Under the pieces are notes generated by a model, which saw only the letters and a list, made by a program, of their open reading frames with translations, did no database searches and had not been told where the DNA came from. A DNA stretch of 64,000 nucleotides from Nitrososphaerota archaeon (GTDB lineage: Archaea > Thermoproteota > Nitrososphaeria > Nitrososphaerales > Nitrosopumilaceae): assembly GCA_028867755.1 (NCBI GenBank), contig JAGWFT010000001.1:970727-1034726 (forward strand), written 5' to 3'. A program made the translations under genes and the position numbers. Positions within the stretch are counted from its first letter, which is position 1. Each line of letters starts with the position of its first letter. Below are positions 24,440-33,850 of this stretch, one piece after another.

Positions 24440-25021
24440 ATGGATTGTACATTCTTTATGCAAAACTCCCCACTTGAAGTAAGACGGGCATTTGGGATCT
24501 TGTTTATCGGAGTTGCAATCTCTGTTGGCTCTGCCTCTATTCTAAGTGAGGCGGCATTTGAGAACAAAGACCCCATTTATTATTATGCCATAATCTGGTT
24601 TGGCAGCTTTGCAATAACATTTGGAGCAGTTCTTGGTAAATTCAGGCACATACTTGCATCAATAAGGGGCAGGATGAAAAATAGTGTGAGCTGGCCTGCA
24701 CCAGTAAAAGCGATAAATGGGCTGTGCTGGGCAGCACCGTTTGCAGCAATAGGTGCCTTTCCGCCGTTGTACCAGTATCTAATTTTGCTTGGAATAGGTC
24801 TTGGCAATGCATCAACATATGTATTCATGAAAAAATTCAGCAGTCTTGCAAATCATGAGCAAATAATAGTTGGTGCAATCTCGCTTGCAGCAATCCCGCT
24901 TGCTGTTTTTATTGATACATCATTTGTATCAAACCAGACAGTTGCAGTGATAGTTTCCAGGATTATGATAGCTGCAGCATATGGTGCAGGGGGAATCTAC
25001 GCCCTTGCAGTAAAAAAATAA
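24440..25021 (+). CDS. Multi-pass membrane protein
   Basis: A 193-residue protein with about five hydrophobic segments (GILFIGVAISVGSASIL; AIIWFGSFAITFGAVLG; AINGLCWAAPFAAIGAF; LILLGIGLGNASTYVF; IVGAISLAAIPLAVFI; IMIAAAYGAGGIYALAV). The ATG at 24458 (MQNSPLEVRR) is an equally likely start. No family recognised. It ends 5 bp from the convergent purK stop. Confidence 0.65.
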   Translation: MDCTFFMQNSPLEVRRAFGILFIGVAISVGSASILSEAAFENKDPIYYYAIIWFGSFAITFGAVLGKFRHILASIRGRMKNSVSWPAPVKAINGLCWAAPFAAIGAFPPLYQYLILLGIGLGNASTYVFMKKFSSLANHEQIIVGAISLAAIPLAVFIDTSFVSNQTVAVIVSRIMIAAAYGAGGIYALAVKK

Positions 25022-25026
25022 TTATC

Positions 25027-26178
25027 TCAATCCAAAGGCTCAAACTTGATAGAGTTTCTTGCCGACTCTGCTCTGCTAATGAGTGCATCTATGTCCTTTG
25101 CATCGTCTGTGTCTACTATGTTGATGTGGCCTAGCTTGCGCTGAGGTTTTGCCTCTTCTTTGTTGTACATTTTCAAGTAAACTCCTTTTTTGCCATCTAG
25201 TGTTATTGGCTTGTATCTGCCTGAGAAGTTTTTTGGACCCAATATGTTGCGCATCACGGTGTAATGTTTCAGCTTGGTGCTTCCAAGTGGAAGGCCTAAG
25301 ATGGCCCTTAGATGCTGTTCAAATTGCGATGTATCGCTTGATTGTAGTGTATGGTGTCCAGAGTTATGCACTCGCGGTGCTATCTCATTGATTAGAACAT
25401 TATTTTCGCGTGTAACAAACATCTCTATGCCAAAAACGCCCGCCCCATGTAAGACCTTCATGGTATTTTCTGCAATCCTTTGAGCCTCCTTGGCTACTTT
25501 TGGGTCAACTCTTGCTGGCGCGATTGTAATCTCAAGTATGTTTTCTTTGTGTATGTTTTCTACAATCGAGTACGTTGCAATCTCGCCGTTGGTATTTCTT
25601 GCAGCAATCACAGAGACTTCCATCTTAAAATCAACATATCTCTCAACCATCATCTGCCTTCCTTCAAAGAGTTTGTACGCAGATTTAACCTGGCCCTCAT
25701 TTTCAATTTTAAAATTACCTCTGCCATCATAGGCATCACGCCTTGCTTTTAGCAGGACTGGATATCCAAATAACGAAATTTTTTTCCTGAGATCAGAAAG
25801 CGACTCTATTGAAAAAAATTCTGGTACTGGAATATTGTTGTCTTTGAGAAAAGTTTTCTGCATGAACTTGTCTTGTATTGTTCTAAGGGTTGCAGGCGAT
25901 GGATTTACCGATACCGATGTCTTCAATGATTCCAAAACCTGACTATCTCCAGATTCTATCTCGTAGGTCATTATGTCTGATTGTAATGATAATTCTACTA
26001 TGGCGTTTTTGTCCTTAAAGTCAGCAACAATCTGTCTTGCACCTGCCTTTGCAGCCGGGCAATTCTTTGTAGGATCTAAGACTATGACATCTGATATGTG
26101 CTCTGGCATATTCTTTGCAGCCTCAGTCAGCATCATTCCAAGCTGCCCGCCTCCTATTATTCCAAGAATTTTTGGCAC
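25027..26178 (-). CDS. purK: N5-carboxyaminoimidazole ribonucleotide synthase
   Basis: A 383-residue ATP-grasp enzyme that carboxylates AIR with bicarbonate and ATP, feeding PurE. Seen: GIIGGGQLGMMLTEAA at the start, the ATP-grasp core (FGYPVLLKARRDAYDGRGNF) and the ligand loop NEIAPRVHNSGHHT. Normal length. It would normally sit next to purE. Confidence 0.94.
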   Translation of the reverse strand: MPKILGIIGGGQLGMMLTEAAKNMPEHISDVIVLDPTKNCPAAKAGARQIVADFKDKNAIVELSLQSDIMTYEIESGDSQVLESLKTSVSVNPSPATLRTIQDKFMQKTFLKDNNIPVPEFFSIESLSDLRKKISLFGYPVLLKARRDAYDGRGNFKIENEGQVKSAYKLFEGRQMMVERYVDFKMEVSVIAARNTNGEIATYSIVENIHKENILEITIAPARVDPKVAKEAQRIAENTMKVLHGAGVFGIEMFVTRENNVLINEIAPRVHNSGHHTLQSSDTSQFEQHLRAILGLPLGSTKLKHYTVMRNILGPKNFSGRYKPITLDGKKGVYLKMYNKEEAKPQRKLGHINIVDTDDAKDIDALISRAESARNSIKFEPLD

Positions 26179-26268
26179 TATGCAGATTCGCCACTGGTTT
26201 TAAAAATAGTTACCTCTTTGCAGCATAAACGTTTGAAAGTTTATTACCTCTCCAAAGTTAGCTAATTC

Positions 26269-26685
26269 ATGGCACTAAAAGCTGCACTCATAATGTCAGT
26301 AATCTCAATAATTATGATAGCTATCTATGGTGTAGATGTTATTGCAGCTGGCCCTAATGCAAGTTCTGCTGGAAAAACAGGATTTCTTCCAATGAGTGCC
26401 TCTGTTCGAGGCTCTGTGTTTGGGATGATTCCATCTGCAATGCTAATTGCATCGTTTTTCATTACAAGAAAAGAGCCATCTAGTGCTCTTGGGGCCTTGA
26501 TGATAATTGGTGGGGCTCTGATTATTGTTGGCACCGGCGTCATACTGGCAATACAGGGAAGTCAGTCTCAAGACTCCTCACGGGTCATGCGAGAGTTTGG
26601 GGCGGTACTAGGAATAGGAATCATCATAGTGTTTCTTGGAGGCCTTAAAATCCGAGGGTCGCGAAAAGCTCGTGCATCTGCATAA
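26269..26685 (+). CDS. Four-helix membrane protein
   Basis: A 138-residue protein with about four membrane helices (LIMSVISIIMIAIYGVDVIA; VFGMIPSAMLIASFFI; LGALMIIGGALIIVGTGVIL; FGAVLGIGIIIVFLGGL) and a short basic tail. Charged linkers are few. No family recognised. Divergent from purK with about 90 bp between the starts. Confidence 0.65.
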   Translation: MALKAALIMSVISIIMIAIYGVDVIAAGPNASSAGKTGFLPMSASVRGSVFGMIPSAMLIASFFITRKEPSSALGALMIIGGALIIVGTGVILAIQGSQSQDSSRVMREFGAVLGIGIIIVFLGGLKIRGSRKARASA

Positions 26686-26738
26686 TTCTAGCCAGTATAG
26701 TGCAAATCTTCAAACGCAAGTGCAATGTTATCTCATTT

Positions 26739-26879
26739 ATGCATGTTTGTGCAAAATGCGGGCAAGATGCCAAAAAGCTATATGATTGTGAGCATACCCA
26801 TGACCAAGAATACTGTGTTGAATGTTATACCGAGCTGCATTATTACCTGACTGAAAGCCCGAAAAAAGATTCAACCTAG
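26739..26879 (+). CDS. Small zinc-binding protein
   Basis: A 46-residue frame with C4-x2-C7, C17, His19/His21 and C26-x2-C29 (VCAKC, DCEHTHDQEYCVEC), resembling a B-box or cross-brace zinc fold. Clean ATG. Function unknown; a candidate protein-interaction module. Confidence 0.65.
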   Translation: MHVCAKCGQDAKKLYDCEHTHDQEYCVECYTELHYYLTESPKKDST

Positions 26880-26931
26880 ACACAAATATTTTGCTAATTG
26901 ATGGTGTGTGTAAGTAGGCGGGGCTGTTCAA

Positions 26932-27150
26932 TTAAGAGCGAACAATTTTTTCTGCCAGTGCTAATTTTGCATCCATTATGCCAGACAAGGCATTCTCAAT
27001 TCTGGCCAAGTGTTCGTTTACTCCTTCTGCATCGTTTCTTAGATTTCTTAGCTTCATTGCCTCGACTTCTAATGTTATGTCCGAAATGTATTGTGTGAAT
27101 ACATCTGAAAACGAAGTCTTTTTCGTATCTAATACAAGATCGCGGCTCAT
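26932..27150 (-). CDS. Small helical hypothetical protein
   Basis: A 72-residue protein that is almost wholly helical from residue 15 on (YISDITLEVEAMKLRNLRND, then VNEHLARIENALSGIMDAKLALAEKI). No domain recognised. Possibly a coiled-coil oligomer. Confidence 0.6.
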   Translation of the reverse strand: MSRDLVLDTKKTSFSDVFTQYISDITLEVEAMKLRNLRNDAEGVNEHLARIENALSGIMDAKLALAEKIVRS

Positions 27151-27379
27151 GTCATTATCTACATATCAGGATTATAAAAGGCTGGTCTGCCAAAAATGGA
27201 AATGATAACAATTACTCACATCTTTGGTGTTTTTTTATACTAGAATACTGATTCTTAGTTTTATTTCTAGAAGAGGCCAAGTCAGCTATTGACCTGTATG
27301 TCTCACAGAGTTACAGATCATAAAACATTTCTAATTAACCAAGTTTTTATTTTAATAATTTAAAACATGATGTCTTTTT

Positions 27380-28165
27380 TCAATCTAGAAGATCTTTTAA
27401 GTTGTCAAACTCGCTTTTTGTAATATCGCATCCACCTTTGGAATCCATCTTTTTCTTCATCCTGTCAAATCTTTCTGCCAGTAATGAAAGTTCGATTGGT
27501 TGTCCGTTTTCCTCATTTGTCAAGTCAATATAGTATTTTACTCTCTCTTCAAATTTATCAGGTGTAATTTCTTTAATTAAAACCTCGCCAGTGGCTATGA
27601 TTTTGGCCATCTTCTCTCTTTGCTTTTGTTCCAGTTTTTTCTTTTCTGATTCTATCTGCTGTCTGTGGTCTTCGTATCCTACTTTCATTTCTTTTAGTTC
27701 AGTCTCTAATTTAGAAAGAACACCGTTTACAGCCTCAAACACCTCTTTGTCATTTTCCACATTTGCCTGAGGCCCTCTTGATGTCTTTGAATCTCTGGGC
27801 TGGATCTCTATATGAGATCCTTCTAATTGCTCATCTACAGCTAATCTTACAATCATTGGCTTTGGGTTCTTTTTTGCTACCAGCCCAAACGCTACAGAAC
27901 CAAATCCTGCAAATGTCATTCCTATCAACAAATATTGAAAGATGAGAATTACCTGATGCAATGGCGGATATCCCATCTGGCGTAGCATCCCGGCAGCGCT
28001 CATGGTATTGCCATTTGATAATGAACCGATAAAAGTGTGAACTGTATTGGTCAGAAAACTTGGCGAGTAGTAATATGCTGGTATTGAAATTATTGCAAGT
28101 AGTGCGCCTGCAGCTACTGGTACAAATCTCATTCTATACCAGATAAAACCGAATCTAATATCCAC
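27380..28165 (-). CDS. Two-TM membrane protein with a cytosolic coiled coil
   Basis: A 261-residue protein: TM1 about residues 14-33 (FVPVAAGALLAIISIPAYYY), TM2 about 72-95 (VILIFQYLLIGMTFAGFGSVAFGLVA), then a long charged coiled coil (about 140-195) and a helical C-terminal domain. No family recognised. It borders the filament locus; a role as membrane tether or sensor is only a guess. Confidence 0.6.
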   Translation of the reverse strand: MDIRFGFIWYRMRFVPVAAGALLAIISIPAYYYSPSFLTNTVHTFIGSLSNGNTMSAAGMLRQMGYPPLHQVILIFQYLLIGMTFAGFGSVAFGLVAKKNPKPMIVRLAVDEQLEGSHIEIQPRDSKTSRGPQANVENDKEVFEAVNGVLSKLETELKEMKVGYEDHRQQIESEKKKLEQKQREKMAKIIATGEVLIKEITPDKFEERVKYYIDLTNEENGQPIELSLLAERFDRMKKKMDSKGGCDITKSEFDNLKDLLD

Positions 28166-28486
28166 TTGTTTGTAATAATGACTGACATCACGTTCTAGAC
28201 TATGATATGAAAATCATACCCTAGACTTTGGTTTTTCTGTAAAATCTATCTGAACCTGTATTTCAAAACTTTTTGCAGTCTATGCCGCTATGATTACAAA
28301 CAGGCTTTTATCTGCCTGTGGAGACTTCTTGATGCCATTTTGTAATTCCAGAAAATTACATTTCACTATTGTAGTACTTTGTCACTTGAATAACGCGATA
28401 TGTTTTCAAGTGATTTCCAAAATTGGAATTTGTTATCTAGAAAATATCCTACTCTTTAAATATAATTTCAAATGAATTTTTATGTA
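28166..28486. other. Intergenic region
   Basis: No supported gene; the one small frame (28290-28475) has no sensible composition. ATTCTACTCTTTAAATATAAT-type AT-rich sequence just before 28472 (CTTTAAATATAATTTC) is a likely TATA box for the KaiC-like gene. Confidence 0.4.
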
Positions 28487-29224
28487 ATGAGTGCACCACA
28501 AGTCAAAGTAAGAACAGGAGTGCCTGGTTTTGATTCTGTAATTTCTGGTGGATTTCGAAGGGGAAAGACCATTGTTCTATCAGGTCCTCCAGGTAGTGGG
28601 AAAACAACATTTGGAATGCAGTTTCTCTATTTTGGTGCAAAAGATTTTGACGAGCCGGGAATCTTTGTAACTCTTTCTCAGAGTCCAGATGAAATAAAAA
28701 ATGACTTCAAGTCGTTTGGATGGGATGTTCAAAAATTATTTGATGATGGAAAGATGATAATAATAGACGCGCGACCGTTTAAGATGGAAGACGGGTTTAT
28801 CGCACTAGATGAATCACTCTACAGGGGAGAGTCATTACCATTTATGCATCTCACTCAGTTGATACTAAGTAGCATAAAGCGAATAGGTGCAAAGAGATTG
28901 GTGATTGATTCTCTTACGGTGCTTGGCATGCAGTATACTAACAGCTTTTACACAAGGCGAGGACTGCAGGGAATGGTTCATACACTCGAAGACCAACAAT
29001 GTACCTCTCTATTGGTATCTGAAGAGAACAAGACAGACAAGACACCTTTTGAGTGGCACGTTGTGTCAGGTATTGTACTATTGCATCACGTAAGAAAAGA
29101 GGATACGATGGAAAGGGCAATTCAAGTGATTAAAATGCGTGGTACAAAGCACAGCGAGCAAATATTTCCAATTAAACTCACAGAATCAGGGTTGCAGATA
29201 ATTCATCCTAGGATAGTTCCCTAG
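28487..29224 (+). CDS. KaiC-like RecA-superfamily ATPase (single domain)
   Basis: A 245-residue KaiC-type ATPase from ATG 28487; an in-frame ATG at 28472 adds five residues. GVPGFDSVISGGF leads into Walker A GPPGSGKTT (33-41); LVIDSLTVLGM is the Walker B strand and IKMRGTKHSEQIFPI the KaiC C-terminal signature. These proteins act as phosphorylation-dependent switches; the archaellum protein ArlH is a distant relative. The KMRGTKH ending points to the general KaiC group rather than ArlH. Converges on the TrmB-like gene (2 bp apart). Confidence 0.85.
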   Translation: MSAPQVKVRTGVPGFDSVISGGFRRGKTIVLSGPPGSGKTTFGMQFLYFGAKDFDEPGIFVTLSQSPDEIKNDFKSFGWDVQKLFDDGKMIIIDARPFKMEDGFIALDESLYRGESLPFMHLTQLILSSIKRIGAKRLVIDSLTVLGMQYTNSFYTRRGLQGMVHTLEDQQCTSLLVSEENKTDKTPFEWHVVSGIVLLHHVRKEDTMERAIQVIKMRGTKHSEQIFPIKLTESGLQIIHPRIVP

Positions 29225-29226
29225 TT

Positions 29227-30081
29227 TTACAGATGTATGTTCTTAGATCCAGCCCAGATGGACTGGAATAGCATACGCATAGAGTAAATCATGGCTTCTG
29301 AGTCTGTCCATACTGCTGATATCTCTTGGTTTGATTGGCTCAAGTTCTTGATAAAGAAGACAAGCTCGCTATCATCCCTGACTATAAAACATAGGTTATC
29401 TCTCATGCTGTCAGGCATTTTTCTCACTTTGGATCTATCAATATCATCAAATATGTACATTGATTTATCCGATGTCAAGGCCAACAGCTTAAGATCAATC
29501 TGGGCTTTATCAAGTGGCTCAAAAAAGTCAGAATGATAGAACTTGAGAAAGTCTTTTTCTGAGCCCCACACAAAAAATTCTTTTTTGGCATTTGAGATCA
29601 TCTCTTTTATCTTGCTGTGAATCTGGTTTGTCCCTTGCAGCATCTGGAATTTGTTTTCTTTACTTTCAGAAGCGACATTAAATTCAGGAATGCTGTTCCA
29701 TAGGTCTACTATGTTTTTTTCTTGTTTTTCAAGTGTATTTACTCGCTCTTTTTCTGCATTTACCAAAACCCAAATTGCTTTGTTTAACGGCTCGGCAGAA
29801 AACTTGATTGGATGCTGGAATGTTGCAGAGACCAATCCTTTGTTTTGCAATGTTGTAAGCAGGTGGTATGTCTCTGTTCTGGGAAGTTTTAATGCTTTAC
29901 AAATATCTGGGGCTTTTTTTGAGCCATACTTGCCAAGAAATATGTAGACTTTGCATTGATTTGGCGTGAGCCCATACTTGGCAAGCTCATCTTTTAGCTT
30001 GTCAACTGATAACTTGTGTTCATATAATTTTGAATCTGAGACAGAGTCAAATATTGTGATTTGCGTCTCCTCATCTCTCAT
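29227..30081 (-). CDS. TrmB-family transcriptional regulator, copy 1
   Basis: A 284-residue regulator. The winged HTH is about residues 25-95 (LAKYGLTPNQCKVYIFLGKYG ... PRTETYHLLTTLQNKGLVSA, quoted in parts), then a coiled-coil linker (NAEKERVNTLEKQEKNIVDLW) and a C-terminal effector-like domain with the family's PLD-like segment (GSEKDFLKFYHSDFF). It is a close paralogue of the 49487 gene. The two copies bracket the filament locus. Confidence 0.85.
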   Translation of the reverse strand: MRDEETQITIFDSVSDSKLYEHKLSVDKLKDELAKYGLTPNQCKVYIFLGKYGSKKAPDICKALKLPRTETYHLLTTLQNKGLVSATFQHPIKFSAEPLNKAIWVLVNAEKERVNTLEKQEKNIVDLWNSIPEFNVASESKENKFQMLQGTNQIHSKIKEMISNAKKEFFVWGSEKDFLKFYHSDFFEPLDKAQIDLKLLALTSDKSMYIFDDIDRSKVRKMPDSMRDNLCFIVRDDSELVFFIKNLSQSNQEISAVWTDSEAMIYSMRMLFQSIWAGSKNIHL

Positions 30082-30234
30082 TGTTCTTCACCTTGTATCT
30101 TGGTCTGATGTATTGGGGGCACGTCAAACACTGATCGACTTTGGTCATTTGTTGCCCTTTTATGTGTATACATTTTATTAAATATGATGGTTTTACATCT
30201 CATATAGTAATTTATTTTAATTTTGTTCATGAAT

Positions 30235-30777
30235 TTATATAATATTTATTTCATCTATTGGAACATCAAAGATCGATTTGAACGAGAATTTGGCTCTAGA
30301 CTGGGCTGTCTGCGTAAATGCAATCTCTGCAGGTAACTCGTGGGTTGTAAGAAAAACACATCCTAAGTCTTTTTTAAGGCCTCTGGCAACTAGGTCATCA
30401 ACTGCCTGTTTTATCTTGGTGGCTCGGTCTAACTCTGATTTTACCTGCTCTGCTGCTTTAAAGTATAATTCCAGTTCCCCTTTTAACCCGATTCCGTCAA
30501 ATATTGATATTGAATCAAGATTGTACCAGTTATTTTTTTGATCTTTTTTCTTGACGCTTTTTTTCTTTTTTGGGTCGTTTGTGACACCTTCTATTTTTTG
30601 TCGCATATCTTGCAATTCAGCTGAATTTGTAGAATCAGTTGCGCGAAGTTTTTCCCCGATTAATCCTGATAGCTCGCCTGATCGGTTCTTTAATTGCCCT
30701 ATGTTGCTATCTAGCATCTGCTGTAATTCGGTTATAGTTCTAAACGACTTGATTTTTTCTTGTGTCATCTGGCTCAA
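30235..30777 (-). CDS. Unknown cytosolic protein of the filament locus (A)
   Basis: A 180-residue soluble protein: N-terminal coiled coil (about 1-60), a Lys-rich linker (KKKKSVKKKDQKN, about 75-87), then an alpha/beta C-terminal part (GELELYFKAAEQVKSELDRA; CVFLTTHELPAEIAF). No family recognised. Its start overlaps the stop of the 30774 gene by 4 nt, and it ends the leftward operon. Confidence 0.65.
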   Translation of the reverse strand: MSQMTQEKIKSFRTITELQQMLDSNIGQLKNRSGELSGLIGEKLRATDSTNSAELQDMRQKIEGVTNDPKKKKSVKKKDQKNNWYNLDSISIFDGIGLKGELELYFKAAEQVKSELDRATKIKQAVDDLVARGLKKDLGCVFLTTHELPAEIAFTQTAQSRAKFSFKSIFDVPIDEINII

Positions 30778-31265
30778 ACTTTTCCTATCTGGGCTGCTGA
30801 CGTATCCATTGTTATTGCATCATCTGAGCTTGAGCTTGGTATTCGTTTTAGCTTCTTGGCGCCTTCCTTTAAGAAAGATATCTTTTTGTTCTTTATTTCT
30901 CTGTCAGTTCTTGCCATGGAGATGATGGCAGGTATTGAATATTTCAGGACATTAGCAGTTTCGTCCAGTGTGAGATGATCAAACCTCTTTGTTTCAGACT
31001 TGTAGTTTGGTTTGATGATTAGTAAATCCAAGTTTGGAGTCAAGACAATGCGAAAGTCTTCTGGTAAGCTTAAAAGTTGTGGATGCAAGTCAACAGAAAA
31101 TGAAAGATATGAAGTAATTATTTTCAAAGAGTTGTACAAGTCGTCTATGATGTTTACTTTTTCCTTGTCTATTTCATATACCTGAACAGCTTCGTCTACT
31201 AGGTCCTCCATGGCCTTTACTGCTGCTGCTAAATTTTCATCACTTGCGTTTGCTTCTGAGGGCAT
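30774..31265 (-). CDS. Unknown cytosolic protein of the filament locus (B)
   Basis: A 163-residue soluble protein, helical at the start (AAAVKAMEDLVDEAVQVYEID), with a strand-rich centre (DFRIVLTPNLDLLIIKPNY) and a Lys-rich, Ser-rich tail. No family recognised. Follows the LamG pilin gene by about 90 bp and is coupled to the next gene by an ATGA overlap. Confidence 0.65.
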   Translation of the reverse strand: MPSEANASDENLAAAVKAMEDLVDEAVQVYEIDKEKVNIIDDLYNSLKIITSYLSFSVDLHPQLLSLPEDFRIVLTPNLDLLIIKPNYKSETKRFDHLTLDETANVLKYSIPAIISMARTDREIKNKKISFLKEGAKKLKRIPSSSSDDAITMDTSAAQIGKV

Positions 31266-31354
31266 TACCCAAAAAATGGCTTTTTTATATAAAGAATATG
31301 TGTATGTAAGTTAAAGTTACAACAGAGAACTGAATTTTTGTGTTGCCCAAAATA

Positions 31355-33850
31355 TTACGTTACCCTTACCACGCCAATATACTGGGTCACAAAGAATGGC
31401 TCGCCCTTTTGGTCATATCCACTTAGAAACGCGTACATTCTATAGCGTCCAGGAGTAATGTCTCCGTTTGCGTTCTGTGAAGGAGTTAATGCTGGAGGGC
31501 TAAAACAAACAGATAGCGTAGAGCCAACAGTAAAAATCGAACTATCTGTTAGTTGTTCATGAGGGTTTCCGCCAAATCCACAGTTCACCGACCCATATGC
31601 CTGGCTCGCATCAATGGTTTCAAATGTCACTCTAGTATTGTCTGTAAGCCATGCAGCATTAGGCCCAGGGTTGTAAACGTAGACATTTCCGTCTTGGCCG
31701 TGCTGATAAGTATAGTATGCAGGAAATGGTGTATCTGGATGTGGAACTTGAAGCATTGAGTTTGACTGTCCTGTGATTGCCGAGTTGTCAATTTCTAGCT
31801 TCATTGGGAGCTGTCCATTATTGAGTTGACTGACAAAGGTCATCTGAAGCTGCAACCTCTGGTTTGCTGTGAGTGTAACCTGTGGTAATGCGATAGAGTA
31901 ATTGTATTGCCCCCATGTATTGCTTGGATTAGAATAGGCACCAAATGAATCTGCAAAATTCATTGCAAAGCTTGAGCTTGTTGCAAGGTTCCCATTAGAT
32001 ACCAGATTACCATTTTGATCTACTATGTTTATTACAAAATTGATCTTGTGTGCTGCTGTACCGTAGTTTGTTTTATACAAATCAGCTATCTGGTTTGTAG
32101 GTGATGTTGTCAAAGCAACACTGTTCCAGTGAATCAAGTCATCTAGATAACCTGTAAAATAATTTATGCCGCTTGAGCTGTCATCTCGACCTACAGACCA
32201 TTTACTAGAAGGGTGGGAGTTACAATTAGAACATGAAACCCCTCCATTGGTTGCCTTTTGAACTCCGTCTACATATAGTGTGCACGTATCTGTACTGCCA
32301 GCATATGATCTTACAGCAATGAAATGATGCCAATTGCCATCATTGTAGGCATTTGCAGTAGGAGTTTCACAACTTATGACAGGGCTTAGATTTGACTTGC
32401 CAGCATATCTGAATAATAATTTGCCTGCATTTGCGCCGTTATCCAGTCCTATCTCATAAAATGGCTGCGAATCACCATTAGAACCAATTCGAAATATTAC
32501 CTGTCTTGCAGACGAGCTGGTCTTAAACCACCCAGATGTGGAATCTGTAGAACCCATATCGTTAACGCCTCCTTTTATGCTGGCGTCCATGTATTGTGAG
32601 TTGGCACCGTTAAAAAAACACCCCCCAGAGCCATACTGTCCATTTGCAGAAGTACACGTTGGTTTAGCACTATTGCTACCCAAAGTAAGCGCGTGGCCTG
32701 CATCAACATTTCCTGTAGACTCGGCAGCAGTAGTTGCTAGCGGCCCATCCTCAAAATGATAAATCATCATGTTGTTGTTTGTGGGCAGTGTTGTTGCAAC
32801 TGGGCTGCTCAAGTATCGAAGCGTAGCATTCCATTTTCCTGCATTCATGTCAATTGTTATGGTGTCATTGTTGGTGTAGAAATTCTGCGTTCCAGCAGTA
32901 TCCATCTGGATTATTTTTCCTCTAGTGTCAGCTGCTACAGAATGCATTTCATATCCATTTAGGGCATCTGTAGTTTCCTGATGTAAAATTAATTGGCTGT
33001 CATCAACACTAACTGCAGAAAGTCCGCTTGTGGTAAGAGACGTTTGGCTCTGAGTAGCGCTTGGAACCTGGGAGATGTTGACAACCGAGAGAGCATAATT
33101 TCCTTGATGTGCGTTCTGAATAGTTGCGTTGAATTCCTCTGAAGATCCAATCTCACCTGACAAGGTGCATGTCCATTGGAAAAGTGCCGTTTCACCGTTT
33201 TGTATTGTTGTATAAGATGGCGGTGCGGCAGTTGGCGGACAACTGGGCGTTGCTCCACCTGAAATAAAATTCAACACAGGAGTAACATTTGTCATTATTG
33301 CATTATTTGACATGTTGTTTGTTACCGCTAAAATTACTGTTGTGCTAAATCCATCTGGGACAATATTTGGAGTTGTAAAAAGTTGTATGGATATGGGTGC
33401 AGAAGCTGCCGAGTTTATGGTAAACTGTTGTTCATTGCCTCTTGATGTTACCAGTTTGATATTGTATTGATTTGAAGGATTGACGTAAACAGGTATGTTT
33501 TGTCCTATGTTAGTTAGTGTACTGCTAGGCACTACAAGCGTGCTGCTTGGTGTATAGCTGTAAACCCAATCAGTCTTTGACATGTTTTGAACCCATATTT
33601 TTGTAAAGTTGATTGGAAGAGTGCCAGTGTTTGCAACAGTTATGTTAAGCTTAGAGCCTGAAACCTCGACGTTAGAAATCTGAAATTTCTCTTTATTGGT
33701 ATCTAATAACTGCTGATTTTTTCCCAACACTGATTGGTTGTATCCATTTAGAATATTCATGCTATAGGTAATGTAAGTTACTGTACTTGTGAGTGCAATT
33801 ATGGCAAACACGGCTCCTACCACAGTAGATAGCGCTCTTCGGGATTTCAT
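31355..33850 (-). CDS. Large pilin-signal surface protein with LamG-like domain (probable tip adhesin)
   Basis: An 831-residue protein. The N-terminus has a class III (prepilin) signal: basic KSRRA, probable cleavage before LST, then a long hydrophobic helix. Next come Ig-like beta domains (KLNITVANTGTLPINFTKIWV) and a concanavalin/LamG-type domain at about 365-600 (YHFEDGPLATT, GGCFFNGANSQYMDAS, VSVGRDDSSS-type segments, DDLIHWNSVAL). The remaining C-terminus is further beta-rich. Overlaps the upstream pilin by 4 nt. Likely a filament-borne adhesin; ligand unknown. Confidence 0.8.
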   Translation of the reverse strand: MKSRRALSTVVGAVFAIIALTSTVTYITYSMNILNGYNQSVLGKNQQLLDTNKEKFQISNVEVSGSKLNITVANTGTLPINFTKIWVQNMSKTDWVYSYTPSSTLVVPSSTLTNIGQNIPVYVNPSNQYNIKLVTSRGNEQQFTINSAASAPISIQLFTTPNIVPDGFSTTVILAVTNNMSNNAIMTNVTPVLNFISGGATPSCPPTAAPPSYTTIQNGETALFQWTCTLSGEIGSSEEFNATIQNAHQGNYALSVVNISQVPSATQSQTSLTTSGLSAVSVDDSQLILHQETTDALNGYEMHSVAADTRGKIIQMDTAGTQNFYTNNDTITIDMNAGKWNATLRYLSSPVATTLPTNNNMMIYHFEDGPLATTAAESTGNVDAGHALTLGSNSAKPTCTSANGQYGSGGCFFNGANSQYMDASIKGGVNDMGSTDSTSGWFKTSSSARQVIFRIGSNGDSQPFYEIGLDNGANAGKLLFRYAGKSNLSPVISCETPTANAYNDGNWHHFIAVRSYAGSTDTCTLYVDGVQKATNGGVSCSNCNSHPSSKWSVGRDDSSSGINYFTGYLDDLIHWNSVALTTSPTNQIADLYKTNYGTAAHKINFVINIVDQNGNLVSNGNLATSSSFAMNFADSFGAYSNPSNTWGQYNYSIALPQVTLTANQRLQLQMTFVSQLNNGQLPMKLEIDNSAITGQSNSMLQVPHPDTPFPAYYTYQHGQDGNVYVYNPGPNAAWLTDNTRVTFETIDASQAYGSVNCGFGGNPHEQLTDSSIFTVGSTLSVCFSPPALTPSQNANGDITPGRYRMYAFLSGYDQKGEPFFVTQYIGVVRVT

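Noticed and set aside
28290-28475. 61-codon frame before the KaiC-like gene
   Set aside because: Cys/Phe-rich random-looking translation in an AT-rich promoter region.
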